From NCBI GenBank assembly GCA_037349105.1, contig JAYJMM010000099.1:558001-622000 (forward strand): a stretch of DNA of 64,000 nt, read 5' to 3'. The notes beneath the pieces were generated by a model. That model did no database searches, was not told where the DNA came from, and saw only the letters and a list, made by a program, of their open reading frames with translations. The translations under genes were made by a program, and so were the position numbers. Within the stretch, counting starts at the first letter, position 1; every line of letters begins with the position of its first letter. Source of the stretch: Limnomonas spitsbergensis (Eukaryota; Chlorophyta; Chlorophyceae; Chlamydomonadales). Shown here in pieces: positions 51,401 to 63,656 of the stretch.

Positions 51401-54400
51401 CTGGATCAGCGTGTTGATGTTTTGGAGGAAGACGCCGAGCGTGGGAGCAGGGGGCGGCAGTAAGGGCGGGCTGGGCCGTGGAGGCGGGGGGCTGGGTGGA
51501 GGACGGGGGTTGGGCGGGGGGGCGGGGCGGGAGGGGGCTCGGTGGAGGAGGTGGGGGCTCCGGTGAAGGAGGTGAGGGAGGGGTGGGGGGTGGGGGTTTG
51601 GGAGGAGGGGGAGGCGTGGGAGGGGGGGGGAGGGGGGCCCGGGGGGGGAGGTGGAGGGTCTGGCGGAGGAGGAGGGGGGCCAGGGGGCGGTGACGGGGGA
51701 GAGCTGCAGGGGGCAGGCACGAGGGATGGTCAGAATAAGACAAGAGGATTAGGGATTAGGCATAACCCTTCACCCATGGCTCAGTGGGCAGCTCTCTCAG
51801 GTCCCTTGATGAGGAGCCCTTACTAGAGGATAAGTGGATACTACTAGGGATTACCAGTACCATTGACCCTACACCGAGCACGCAATGCATCTCCTTTTGG
51901 AGAGGGGCCCCTTTTTGATATCCCGGTACAACACGGTATCCTAATAATACCGTATGCTATACCAAGAAAGGTGGCGCCTTTCAGAAACACGGAGCCTGCC
52001 CTAAGAGCTCCATTTGGGTCTCCGACTATAGGGGCGCAGCACAATACAGCACATCAGGGGCCCTTCGTGACAGACAAGCACCAGGGCTCACAATCACCAG
52101 GGCTCAGAAAGAAGGAAAGAAAGCTACACCCAGTGGGAGGCGCGAGAGTTAAGGAAACAGCGCAGCCTGGGCCGAAGCCACATCCGCGCCGTTACCAGGG
52201 TTCAACCCTAATCCCTTCCCCCAGCAGATGATGGGCAGCGCTTGACGGCCCCTGGATGAACAGCACTCACTAGTGATAGGGGAAGGGTGAGGGAGGAGAG
52301 GGAGGGGAGGGTGGAGGTGGGGGGTTGATCGGCGGAGGAGGGGGTGGACGCCAGAAGGGAGGTGGGGGAGGAGGAGGGGACACAGGCGGTGGAGGTGCAG
52401 GGGGATTCATTGGTGGAATAGGCGACGGTGGCGATGGGGCTGCGTGCGAGAAAGGGGGTCGTGCAATCAGCATCCAGAGAAGCAGCAGATACAAACATGG
52501 TCCGGGATGATACCAGGTTGCAGTTAGGGCGTTTGTCCGTCGTTTATATTGCTTACATGGTTCAAATTCAAAATCATAAGAGTATGACTCAGATTCAAAC
52601 CAGCAACATTGCTTTCATGACTAAAATTCAAACCAGGTGGGCTGGCAGGCTGGCATAACGCTGGTTCATGATGGCAGTCATCAAGGCTCAGGCGTCAGAT
52701 CACCATGGTAGCACAATATGGCGCAATATTGCACGATACGGAGTAGGCTCAGCCAGATAGTATTGACAAAGTAGCAGGATTCAGCAAGGTACGGCGCAAT
52801 ACGGCACAGGTGAAGCCGGATTGAGCTACCATGCAGGCCCCGAGAAGGGCGTGGCATCCAGTGGGGAGCTTACCTGGAGGGGGAGGCTGAGGCGGTGACG
52901 GTGCTGAGGGCGAGGGATGGGGGGGAGGAGGGGAAAAGGGGAGTGGTGGTGAGGGCATGAGAGGATAGGGGGGCGATGGTGAGGGAGGGACAGGTGGGGA
53001 CGGGGTGGGCGGACTAGGCTGAGAAGGTTGGGGAGGAGTGGGTGAGGAAGGAAAGGGAGGAGGGAGGGGTTGGAGGTGGGGGTACGGGGGAAGAGGGGAG
53101 GGAGAGGGTGGAGGAGGGTTCATTGGCGGGGGTGGCGAGGGAAGGGGAGGCCAAGGAAGAGGGGGGAGGGGAGGGGAAGGAGGCGGGGGCGGGGGCGAAG
53201 GGGGTGATGGGGAGGGAGGGGTTGGAGGTGGGGGTGGGGGGGAGGGAGGAGGGGGAGAGGGAGGAGGGGGTGGAGGAGAGGGGGGAAGGGGAGAGGGAGG
53301 AAGGGGAGGAGGAGGGGAAGGCAGAGGTGGGGGAGGGGAAGGGGGAGGGGGAGGAGGAGGTGATGGAGGTGGGGGTGGAGACGGAGGAGGAGGAGAAGGG
53401 GGAGGGGGAGGAGGAGGGGGAGGGACAGGAGGCGGGGGAGGAGGTGGGGGAGGAGGTGATGGAGGTGGGGGAGGTGATGGAGGAGGAGGGAAAGGGGGTG
53501 GGGGAGGTGGAGGTGGAGGCGATGGAGGCGGGGGAGGTGACGGAGGAGTAGGTGATGGCGGAGGGGGGGATGGCGGCGGCGGTGGTGGAGGGGAAGGGGG
53601 AGGGGAAGGAGGCGGTTTAGGGACCGGGCCGGTCAAGCAAGTGGGGCAACAACCGTAGTTATCCGTGTAGGGCACCATAGTATACCAGCACTGACCCCCG
53701 AGGCCTGCGCAGAAGCTATTGGGGGCGCTGCAGACTCCCTCGTTGAGGGCAAGGCAGATGGTGGCGGAGGCGCCCTCACCCTGCGTCCATTGCAGGTTGG
53801 TTAGGCGCATCTTGGCGTCTACGTCGGAGTATGTGTCATAGTAGATGCCGTACGGTTTGTACTCTCCGTTGATCCAGACGCCTGCCACCTCGCTGACACA
53901 AGCCGGCACTGGAGGGGAGGGAGGAGGGGTGGGGAGGGGAAGGGGTCGGGGGAGTTGAAGGGGTCAGGGGAGGGTGGGGAACTCAGGGGAGGGGCGGGGG
54001 CAGGGGCAGGGGGCAGGGGAGAAGGGGGGGGGAGATGAAGCAGGGGTCAGGGGAGGGGAGGCGAGGGGAAGGGGTCAGCGGAGAGGGGGAGGGGATGAGG
54101 CAGGATTCCGGGGGAGGAGGGGGGAGGGAATGAAGCAGTGGAGGGGAGGAGTCAAGGAGAGGAGGGGTGAGGGGCGGGGGCCGGGGTCAATGCAGCTTGT
54201 GGAGCAAAGGCCGTGTTCCCCTCTTGCATTGGCTGTGAGACCGCCTTCAGCGGTCCGCACCTCTAGAGATCGGGACAGCCCGATCAGGACACAAAATTGG
54301 CCGGCCAACAGCCGGTGGCCCAAGTATCTTGGCTGGCTACGCGCATCATTACCATGCTTCCCTTGGGGGCGCTAGGCATCTTAATCTCAGCAAACAAAAT

Positions 54401-55762
54401 ACTTGGTAAAGCCGGGGGCCATGAGGTAGCCAAAATGCAGCCGAGGCATGCAAAAGCAAAACACTGGGCAAGGTTAGGACGAACATGCCATGCTGGGGCA
54501 TGCCAAGGCTGGCAAGCGGGCTTTGGTTACTGCCATGACGAGTTGCCTGCTGACATACTAATGTACTGCTACACTACCCGGACGGCCAGGGGTCAGCCAA
54601 GTAGACTTTTTTGCCGGGCGGGGTTTGGCTGCCGAACTAGGCCGGTCAGGTGGTCGGAAAGTGTCCGGCAGTGTGGACACAATTTGGTTAGCAGTACTGG
54701 AATCCCGACGGGAAGCTAGCGCCAGCATGGCCTGGAATGCCCTGTAGGGGTGTATCAGCACGGCCCTGGCACCGCCCTGCATTGTTTAATTTAGCATTCT
54801 TCAGCTGCAGTTCAGCTATATCTCGGCATTCTTCAGCTGCACTTCACTTTCATCGTGGCCTTTGGCCGCAGAGGGCTGGTGCAGCAAGCTGTGCAGCTTG
54901 GGCTGCTGGCCGCTGGCCGGCCGAGCTTAGGGCCTCACTGGCCCCGTGGTGGCTGCCCAACGGCTCCCAAAGGTAGCCTGCAAAAAGCCAGCTTGCGCCC
55001 TCCCATGCCCCAAGGATTCAGGTGAAGCCAGATCTGCCTGGGTCTAGAGTTACGTTCAGGCTGAGCTCTGTTTCCACGGGGGACTCACTGATCTTGATCT
55101 CTATTTTGTTCGTGAGGGCTCGCAGGTTTTGGCAGCATTGGCTGGTGCAGCCGTTGTCCCACATTTGGAAGCAGATCTGCGATGTCAGGCAGGGCTTAAG
55201 TTAAGAGTCTGGGACCCAAATTGTGCTCGGGTGGGTGCCCTTCAAATAGGGGGGGGGGATTTCCTGGGGGAAGTCCTGATTGATCCCTGTTTTCCCTAGG
55301 GTACCCACCTCTAGGTAGGGGCTTCTTGTGGTAAAACTCCCCCCCCTCCATTTGTAGGGGTGTTTGCCCCCTGCTCTGCCTGGCGCCTTCAGGTTATTGG
55401 GGGGGGATAACGTCTGGGATACAAATTGAGCAACTCTTTTGAACCAACAACATGTTTGTGGTTGTGCTATTGGGGCTCATCTTCCACACTTTGGGGTTCA
55501 TTGCCACGCCACACGTCTGTGGTTGTGTGTTGGTTGTTTGCCATGTGGCGCGGATGAGAGCTCAGATGCTCACATGGCGCGGAAGCTGCTGCTGCGGCTG
55601 CTTACCCTGCCAGGCTCGTTCAGAGCGATGGTCATGCTGTACGGCGTCCCGCTGGAACATGTGTATGAGCCGCATGTGTTGTACGGGAAGGAGATTTGCT
55701 GTCCAGAGGCAAGCGTGGTGACGTCCAGCCCATCGGGAATATCAGCGCCTTGAAGCAAACTC
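51401..55762 (-). CDS. Pherophorin: cysteine-rich domain and Ser/Pro rods (partial)
   Basis: Exons 55606-55762, 55089-55176, 52874-53908, 52271-52439 and 51401-51703 join in phase through the fourth junction. They encode ISFPYNTCGSYTCSSGTPYS, ICFQMWDNGCTSQCCQNL, then MPACVSEVAGVWINGE and ATICLALNEGVCSAPNSFC...C...YGCCPTC. This is the Cys pattern of the pherophorin domain of volvocine extracellular-matrix glycoproteins. It is followed by about 250 residues of SPPPP/PPPPS rod, the substrate for hydroxyproline arabinosylation. Exons 52271-52439 (APSPPSPIPPMNPPAPPPP) and 51401-51703 extend the rod. In 51401-51703 the rod reading switches frame at a 9-C run near 51630 and the unshifted frame stops at 51406. 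No signal-peptide exon was found upstream. Confidence 0.85.
51740..52110. other. Intron segment, nothing recognised
   Basis: Unique sequence between rod exons. A minus-strand 66-codon frame (51844-52044) has no recognisable domain or repeat partner in the window. Confidence 0.35.
54230..54450 (+). repeat. Dispersed family-1 copy
   Basis: GCGGTCCGCACC, AGATCGGGACAGCCCG, GGCCGGCCAACAGCCGGTGG and CCCAAGTATCTTGGCTGGC. It is in a pherophorin intron. A reverse copy lies at 54790-54970. Confidence 0.55.
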
Positions 55763-56299
55763 CTGTTGACGGATGGTTGGCAAGCGGGGCGGACAGGTCA
55801 GGAATAAGGTGATATTAGAGGGCCTGGGACACGCAAGGTTGCATGGGCAGTTGAGATCACGCTTCTGTTCTTGCATCCTATCGCGCTGCCAACTCTGGAA
55901 CACAATATGGTAATCAGTGGTTTCTGGTCGGGTCGAATCAATGCTTGTATTTCCCAAAATCTCCCCAGCAGAAAATGTGCGGCCTGCCGAACTCTGCCCC
56001 GGTCGTAAACCAAATAGAACAAGTACTGTGCTTCAAGTTGGACTCGTTTCATGGCACTGCATGTATCGTTCTGTGTGCGACAAGACGAGGCGATCTGAAA
56101 TCCTACTGGCTCTCGAAACTATCGTAGTACACCCCGTTGTGGAGAAAGGCTTCAGGGACACATACCCATCTCTGATCGACAATGGGCAGTGACGGGGGCT
56201 GCAATGCTGTATTGCGACGGTCCCAGTCCAAGCTGCCAGGTCGGCGGGAAGCGCTCTAAACAGCGCCCAACTGTCGAAGCAACCACCAACGTCCATACC

Positions 56300-58980
56300 T
56301 TGCATTTTTCGTGTAGCCTACATCAGCTACTCGCGATGCAGCAATTGAAGGCCCTGCAGAGAAAAACGTGACACAGTGTTGTTCGCTTATTCACGGCACT
56401 AAAGTTAGGCCCCGGCCGAATTCAAACCTGGGAGCACGAAGGTGGTGACGCATATCAGCACGAGGGCTGTGATGGGACCCCTCATGCCTGATAAGATTGG
56501 CAGTGGAGATCCAGGATGTAGCTAGGACGCGTTGTTAGATGGATGACGTGAGGCCAGCGAGTTTGAGGATAATTTGGAGGGAGGCTGATTGGTGAAGATT
56601 ATGCAGGTGGTGGCGGGGGGGTGTTTGGATGTGTGTGTTGATTTACGAAAGCTGAACACGGTAAAGTCAGCTTCGTGATCAACGGCCAGCCAAAACAGCG
56701 CTGTGTTTTTTTGGGGGGCAAAATCTTGGAGATTGGCCATGTCGCTCTTCAACCACCCCAACCGTCCACCGCTGTTGGCAAATTCAAAAATGCCCCTACA
56801 CCGATTCAGAGGCCAGACTCGACCAAGTCGCTACGTCGCGAACTCGTGCGATGGTGTCGCTCGGTTGGCATTTTGCATTCAAGTCGTTGGGATGTGAATG
56901 ACATCGCCAGGAACGCTACATGGCTCCCAGCACGATGCCTTCACCAAAATCCAACATAGGCAGTAGCACTACATCCAAAGATCTCTGATTGCGCAAGCGT
57001 CTGCCACATCGGCAGTAGCATCATGCCTTGAGCTCCACATCCTAACGCCCACGTCGAAGTCATCAACACATATCAAAATCACGGAACCAGCAGGATGATT
57101 GCAAGCAAGGCCTTGGGTGCAAGATCGCAGCTTAGGGTTGCACCCTCGTCGCATGCGCGCCAACGATGGCGGGTGGCCTCGCTCGGTCAGTCGGAGTCAC
57201 CGGACGATACCGTCGTTGCAAGAGTCTCAGAGACCGGAGCGAGCCGAAAGGCATTTTCAAAGGTTTCAAAAGCGCTACCCCTGGCTACCGCATAAGCACT
57301 ACAGTAGGGTCGTCGTGTTAGGGCATCCTGCCTGTTCCCATTTCCCATGCATATGGACGCCATGTCTGTTCCCATGCATAAAATAATTATGCATGACGCC
57401 ATGCACATGGGCTCCATGCATCTTGTTCCCATGCATACTGCGGTCTTGCCTGTCCCCATGCAACCAGACGAGCATTTGTCACCCCATGATTGACCCATGC
57501 AAATGGTGGCAATTTGCCCATGCTTCGGCCAAAATGTGAGCCTCCTTGATGCCTGCCCCAGTTGGTATGAACATTTTTGTATGCGACCTGTGCATATTTA
57601 AATTGGGGGATACTAAATCCTGTTCATGGTGTTAATACAATCAGCTGGCTCACCTGTCCAGCTGTGCAACACACACTTTTTCCACCTTTGTTATAACAAC
57701 AACTTGTACTGCTAGAAGACAGCTAGCATCCAGGTCAGCATTGGGGGAAGCTTATTAGGCCATGGATTCGTTCTCCGCATGCAAGCAGACCATTTCCCAG
57801 ACTTGTATTATATTTCACCATGGCAAGGCATGCGAGCTGCATAAACGTGTCAAGGCAAGTTGGGGCCTTTCAGTGTACACTAGACTGCCTTTGCGAAGCC
57901 ACTGGGCAGCTGCCACTGTGGGCAGATGGAAATCAGGCCTTGACTGGCCGACAGCTGGTGGTCCGAGGAATGCTGCGCCATGCCTCCTGGGTGGCAGGCC
58001 ATGATGTAGCTGAATTGTAGCTGACGCACCCTAAACCAATCACGTGTTTGCACCTGGATAGCATACAATTTGGGGATATGGGTCGGGCTTGGCAACCTGC
58101 TCGCATGGACCGGCAACTGGCATATGCATGGAGTTTAGCCTGATGGGCCAAGACAGCCTTGTCAGGGTTCATGTTCTAGAGCTTAGGTCTGGAATTGGCT
58201 GGGGCAGGGGCAAGCACTTCTGTGTAGCGTGAGCTAAAGGAGGATGGAGAGGGATTCTACATGAGGCTAAATAATTTGGGGGCTGGGTTTTCAATTCCGG
58301 TGAATGTATGGCAGTGTTCTCGGAATCTTGCCGGCTGATTCCCTGACTGCACAGGCTTTCCACCAAGCATGTCGCTCCTCTCCTTGGCTGGTGAGGCCCC
58401 TACCCTACAGATCTGACCCTGCTCTTCACCTGCACGTCTTGTGCTGCAACTTGTGCACCAGGATAGCCTCCTGAAGGAAGAGGGGCCACATCGATTATAT
58501 CATCCTCCCGGGAGAGACCCCGACAGCCTGATTCAAATATTCTGTATGGGCATTTCCTGTTCCTCCCAGAAATCTGAGCTTGCGCTTTTGAGGCTGTATC
58601 TGAGACTATGTTCAAGGATTCACCACACAGATTTCGCCCTTAGCAAAGGGTTTCATTCCGCATTTCCGCCTTGTCAAGTCAGGATGAAATTGCACTGCAC
58701 TTGCTCTACCCTTGTCACTACTAGTGCGTTCGTCTGCTTTGGATGCTGGTGGAGATGTAGCTAAACTGCGGTGATGTAGCTGAACTGCGGTTATGTAGCT
58801 GAACTGTAGCTGAATCATGCTAAACAAAAGAGTAGCGACTCCGTTTGCGCAAGGCTTTCAAATCCCTCATCAGCCTCAAGCTGGTTCATCCGAACAGCGC
58901 CAGGGCTTGCTGTGCTAGGCCCCCCGCTGGCATGATGTAGCTGAATTGTAGCTGAAGCAGCCTGATAATTAACCAATGCC
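56300..58980. other. Region upstream of the desaturase exons; no gene confirmed
   Basis: Contains a CATGCA/CCATGCAT-rich stretch (57330-57540), a family-1 copy at 57890-58030, GTAGCTGAACTGCGG repeats at 58750-58815 and a duplicate of the next exon's start near 58845-58900. The 5' exon and transit-peptide region of the desaturase probably lie here but could not be identified. Confidence 0.45.
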
Positions 58981-58989
58981 ATGCACTAG

Positions 58990-61900
58990 GCCTTCACATC
59001 CCTCATCGGCCTCAAGCTGGTCGACCCCTCCAGTGCGGACCCAGCCAATCTGTTCACAGTGGACTTCCCGGCGTACACCCCACCACTGTCAACCATTCAA
59101 GTGCGTCCGGTCTTTCTTGATTTATAAATATATAAATAAAAGAAACGCCCTGAGGCGTGGATTAATGATTCAGTGTAGTGCACACCAGACCACCAACGAT
59201 AGGCCGTCCAGCAACCATCACTGGGCCTATGGGTATCAAACCTGGACCAGCCAACATCTGGAGGCTGGTCCAGGTTTGGTACCCATAGGCCCAGTGATGG
59301 TTGACAGAAATACAGACAGACAGACAGATAGACAGCAGGGCTAGCTGCGGAACCCCTGCGGCCATAGGCCATGAATCCATGATGTGGCTGAACCCTGGCG
59401 GGAGGGCCCTGAAACAAACACGGGTGGGTGTCTCGCCTACGTCAGCGGTGTTTCAGCATTTGTCTGCTTAATATGTTTTGTAGTACCGTAAACGGGATAG
59501 GGTCCGCACACCCTTGTTGATAACTAAGATATCAAATTTGTCGTGCAAGCAAAAGGTACCCTACTCCGCACACGTGCAGCTAATTCTGAATGACTCTAAC
59601 CTGGGTACCGACAGTCCATCTGAATGATTCAAATTTCCAAACATCCAGCCCGAATGAGTCAGATATGTCCAAATGCACCGCTTTATGTGCTTGTGAGTGC
59701 AGAGGAAGCGGCAGCGCTAACTAGACCAGACATTTAAAACCACTGTGATTTGCCTACAGCTTTCACGGCATTCCTGTGTTGCCGTGTTGTGGTTCTGCTG
59801 TGTTGCTGCTTGCCGTGTTGTGGTGTTGCTCTGCCATGGTGTTGCTATGATGTCAGATTTCCCCCCCTGCTGTGTCATACTTCCAGGTTCAGAAGAAACG
59901 GCCGTACCTGCTAGGCCGAACATTCACAGATGTGGACGTGGGGTACCTGGCCTTCTTCGTGGGCATGTGGGTCACACTGGATTGCACTGGGTCACACTGG
60001 GTTACACCCGGCATTACACATTGGGTGACACTGGGTCACACTTTGCTACACTGGGTCGCACTGAGTCACACTGGGTTCCACCCTGCATTACACAGTGGGT
60101 TACACACTTCTCATCGTACTGAAGTCATCACCTTTTCCTAACCACGCCCTGCCTCCTCATTGTACTGTACTGTACAAGTCATCACCCTCTCCTAACATTG
60201 TACTGCTGGTATTGTCCTGTCCTGTCACTGTACAGCTTCCTCATCATACTGCTGGCATCACTGTATCGCAGGCACACTGCTGCAATCGTGGGGGGTCCGC
60301 TAACGTTCAGCTGGGACGCCCTTGCTGTTTGCCTGGCTGGGTGAGAAGGGTGTGTGTGGGGGGGGTCATTCTACAGAGACTAGATGTGTGAGGTCTGGAA
60401 ATTTGAATTTCAAACTTTGAAGTTCGAGATGGTCGCTTAATACCTCGCTGATTGAGCAGGGGATTCACGTGCCCTGCTGAAAATCTGAAAATCTGTTCAA
60501 TTTAAAAATGGATGTCCTGTATGATGCCCTTGTCATGGGACACCCTAGCCCTGTATCTGGCAGGGTGAGCAGGGGGGAGGTTCTTATGAGGCTATAGACG
60601 TGTGAGGTCTGGAATTTTGAATTCCAAACTGTGAACTTTGGAATGGTCTCTTTATATCTCGCTGGGCAAACAGGGGGGACGAGCTATGCTCAAAGTCTGG
60701 ATATTGTGTACTGTGAATTAAATGTGGAGATCCCTTTATAATGACCTTGTCATGCCACTCATGCAACGCCCTTGTCATGTGTCAGGCCGGGTAAGCGGGG
60801 GGGGAGGCTGTACAGAGACTAGGCAAATGAGGTGTGGGAATTTGAAATTTCGGAATTTGAACTTCGAATTCCATTCCAGCTAGTCCAGCTGAAATGGATT
60901 TCGAAGTTCAAATTGCTTAGTCTAGCTGATTGAGCGGAGGGGAGCGAGTCATGCTCCTTGTCTTGAACTTGCACAAGTTTTAAAATGAGGCGGCTGTATG
61001 ATAAACTTGTAATGTAAATTTGGATTTCGAAAGGGGACGCCTACATATATTGCTCTTCGACCTTGCCGTGTAGGTATATGCCATGACGAGCATGCTGTTA
61101 CTGTCGTTCTAATGGTACTTGCTCCTTGTTGCCTCTGCCCCTCCTTGTTTGTGGCCTCGTTACAGGCATGTTTGGTATCAGGACGTCCACCTGTTGCCCG
61201 CTTACCATGCAGCCATTTCCTCCTTGTTTGCATGACTCATTTCCTCCTTGTGTCACTAATGCAGGTATGTTGTAACAGGCATGTTTGGTATCAGCATGTC
61301 GTACCATCGCCAGCTCACACACAAGGGCTTCACTTGCCACAAAGTATGTCTACTAAGGTGTTCATTCAGTTACTCTTCTGCTATGTCTCAGCTACATTCG
61401 GCTACTGCCATGGGGGGCTGGTTTAGCAACGTGCCACAAGGTATGCCTACTGAGGTGTTTCTTCAGCTACGCTTCAGCTACATTTGGCTATGGCTGGGGG
61501 TCCTGGTTGAGCCATGTGCCTCGAGGTACGCCTACTTCAGTGTTTATTCAGTTATACCCAGCGGCCCCCTAAGGGTGCTTTGATGCACACCTCTGAAATG
61601 GTGGCACTTCACCATTCAAAACTACTGCCGTGCCCCAACCAACTGGCCGCCAAATTGGTCGGAGCTATGACTGCTCTTGTTTAGGGTTTAGGTTCTTTCG
61701 AAGGGGCTGCATCACAATCCCAGCCAGGAATGGGGGCTATACCCTTTACCGGGGATAGCGGCAGGTTGTTGTGAGTTGCTCTTAATAACAAATGACCAAC
61801 TGTGGCATGCATAAAACCGGCTGGAATGCACCCTGGCCTATGGAAGGGGGATCTGGTGCGCACTAACAACAACATAACAACAGTACCACGAAGCCAGGAC

Positions 61901-63656
61901 CAGCCACAGTCCTTTACAACATGCTGTATTGACTCCATCCCCCGCAGTGGCTGGAGTACACTCTGGCCTACTGTGGCGTGCTAGCGTTTGAGGGAGATCC
62001 AGTGGAGTGGTGAGAGAGGAGTGGGGGCAGGCGAGCAGGAGTGAGTGGGGCGGGCCGTTGGGAGCGAGTGGGGACAGGCAGGACTGGTGAGAGAGGCGTG
62101 GGGGCAGGCAGGCGGGCTAGCGTTTGAGGGAGATCCTGTGGAGTGGTTAGGGAGAAGTGGGGGCAGGCGGGAGCGGGGGCGGGCAAGTGTTTGAGAGTGC
62201 GTGGGGGCAGGTGGGCGGGACTGAGTGGGGGCAGGCGTTTGAGAGTGAGTGGGGGCAGGCAGGAGTGATAGCCTTTGATTGGGATCCAGCGGAGTGGTCA
62301 GAGAGGAATTGGGGGCCGGCGGGCGGGAGTGGGGGCAGGCATGTGTGCTAGCTTTTGAGGGGGGTCCAGTAGAGTGGTGAGGGAGGAGTATGGGAAGGCG
62401 GGCGGAAGTGGGGGCAGGCATGTGTGTTAGCATTTGAGGGGGGTCCAGTAGAGTGGTCAGAGAGGAATTGGGGGCCGGCGGGCGGGAGTGGGGGCAGGCA
62501 TGTGTGCTAGCTTTTGAGGGGGGTCCAGTAGAGTGGTGAGGGAGGAGTATGGGAAGGCGGGCGGAAGTGGGGGCAGGCATGTGTGTTAGCATTTGAGGGG
62601 GGTCAAGTGGAGTGGCTGAGTGGGGAATTGAGACGTATGGCTCCGCCCCCCCCCTTCCTCCCACTCATTCTGTTTGACTCTACTGTATCCCCTTACTGGA
62701 CCCTCTCATTCCTCAGGGTCAAGAATCATAGGTGGCACCACTTGCATTCGGATGGCGAGGCAGACAGGCACACGCCAAAGGATGGCTTCTGGCACTCACA
62801 CATGGTGGGGCATGGGTGGGGGAAGGGGGGACGTAGGTTGGCTTGGGTGGGTTGGACTGAGGAGGGTTTCGTATGGACAGCTTCTGGCATTCCCAAATGG
62901 TGAACAATGAGTAGGCATGGGTGAGGAGGCCCTGTCGAGGGGATTTGCGTCATGCCTTGCTGCTGTCGCTTGACGGTTTTGGCTCAGATGTGGCTTCGGC
63001 CCAGGCTGCGCTGTTTCCTCAGCTCTCACGACCCCATGGTGCGTAGTTTTCCTTTCTCTTTCACTGCTTGCCCGTATGCTTCTCATTGGGACCCTAGTGT
63101 GGTTGTTATGAACTGATCCGGGTGTCAGCTCAAGCTGCTGCATTGCGCCTCTGCTCCTCTTCTCTTTCAGGGTTGCATGGGTGCAAGCTATACTATAAAT
63201 AGCCTCCCATTATACCTATCCCCCACACTAGTCTTTGTGTGACAAGCCGCTTTGGGTGTTAGCACAGGTTGTTGCATTGCGCGTCTGCTCCTCTACTCCA
63301 TCAAGTTTGCATACGAGCAAGCAATAATACCAAGCCCCCATTAAAGTCTGTGTGTGACAGGGGGTCAGCAGGCCATGCAGCTCAACTTGCTGCATGGCCT
63401 GCTCAATAATTTGCATCGTCGGCAGTGGGAACAAGAAGGATAGCTCCTTTATGAACATGAACATGAACATGAATATGCACATGGACATGAAGGATAGCTT
63501 CTTTATAAACCCTTGGCTCAGTTGGACCTGTTTCACTTTGTGCCCTCTCCTCTGCTCCCTCAGGGCTGGCTGTTTGATGAGCAGCTCAGCATCACGCGAA
63601 AGGATGCCAGTGGGAACATGAAGGATAGCTTATCACCGCCTTGGTTCTTCAAAGAG
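58990..63656 (+). CDS. Membrane fatty acid desaturase, FAD5/delta-9 type (5' and 3' incomplete)
   Basis: Seven exons join in phase to 194 codons: 58990-59100, 59887-59966, 60272-60340, 61265-61343, 61948-62009, 62717-62804, 63564-63656. The order matches plant acyl-lipid/acyl-CoA desaturases (FAD5/ADS): YLLGRTFTDVDVGYLAFFVG, a membrane stretch HTAAIVGGPLTFSW, first box YHRQLTHKGF (HxxxxH), WLEYTLAYCGVLAFEGDPVE, second box HRWHH then FWHSHMGWLFDE. The enzyme would use a di-iron centre held by three His boxes to desaturate fatty acyl chains in a plastid or ER membrane. The third box (H-x-x-HH) is expected past the right edge. The first exon is assigned with less certainty, and the start is not seen. 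The 59966 donor is CAT|GTGGGT, chosen because only it keeps the phase. Confidence 0.9.
59213..59302. repeat. 40-bp stem hairpin formed by inverted family-1 cores
   Basis: Arms 59213-59252 and 59263-59302 are complementary at 39 of 40 positions with a 10-nt loop. The sequence is family-1 core (TCACTGGGCCTATGGGTA, CAAACCTGGACCAGCC). It lies in a desaturase intron, and a GACA microsatellite and the rest of a forward family-1 copy follow (to 59400). Confidence 0.9.
59967..60110. repeat. GGGTCACACTG-type array beginning at a 5' splice site
   Basis: About ten loose 10-20-bp units (GGGTCACACTGG, GGGTTACACCCGG) starting with the intron's own first bases GTGGGTCACACTGG after exon 59887-59966. Confidence 0.75.
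60320..60960. repeat. ~210-bp tandem repeat, 3 copies, each starting with a copy of the exon end
   Basis: Exon end CTGGCTGG|GTGAGAAGGG (60340) is echoed by CTGGCAGG|GTGAGCAGGG near 60567 and CAGGCCGG|GTAAGCGGGG near 60790. Each is followed by a GAGGTCTGGAA-type block and AATTTGAA-rich sequence. Confidence 0.85.
61330..61555. repeat. ~95-bp tandem repeat, 3 copies, each starting with a copy of the exon end
   Basis: TGCCACAAA|GTATGTCTAC (real junction, 61343) recurs as TGCCACAAG|GTATGCCTAC near 61440 and TGCCTCGAG|GTACGCCTAC near 61526. Each is followed by GGTGTT-TTCAG and GCTACATT-like family-1 tail sequence. Confidence 0.87.
61980..62612. repeat. ~80-bp intronic minisatellite of exon-end copies, ~7 units
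   Basis: Units open with GCTAGCGTTTGAGGGAGATC, then CAGTGGAGTG|GTGAGAGAGG, exactly the end of exon 61948-62009 plus its donor. Diverged copies sit near 62118, 62270, 62350, 62428, 62507 and 62586. Several keep a GTGAGG or GTCAGA donor. Confidence 0.9.
62960..63070 (-). repeat. Dispersed family-3 copy
   Basis: GATGTGGCTTCGGCCCAGGC, GCTGTTTCCTCAGCTCTCAC and TTTTCCTTTCTCTTTCACT, the reverse complement of the 49.92 and 52.11 kb copies. It lies in a desaturase intron. Confidence 0.68.

Noticed and set aside
53038..53658. Gly-rich plus-strand ORFs opposite the pherophorin rod
   Set aside because: They are the reverse complement of SPPPP codons; the minus strand carries the pherophorin Cys domain in frame.
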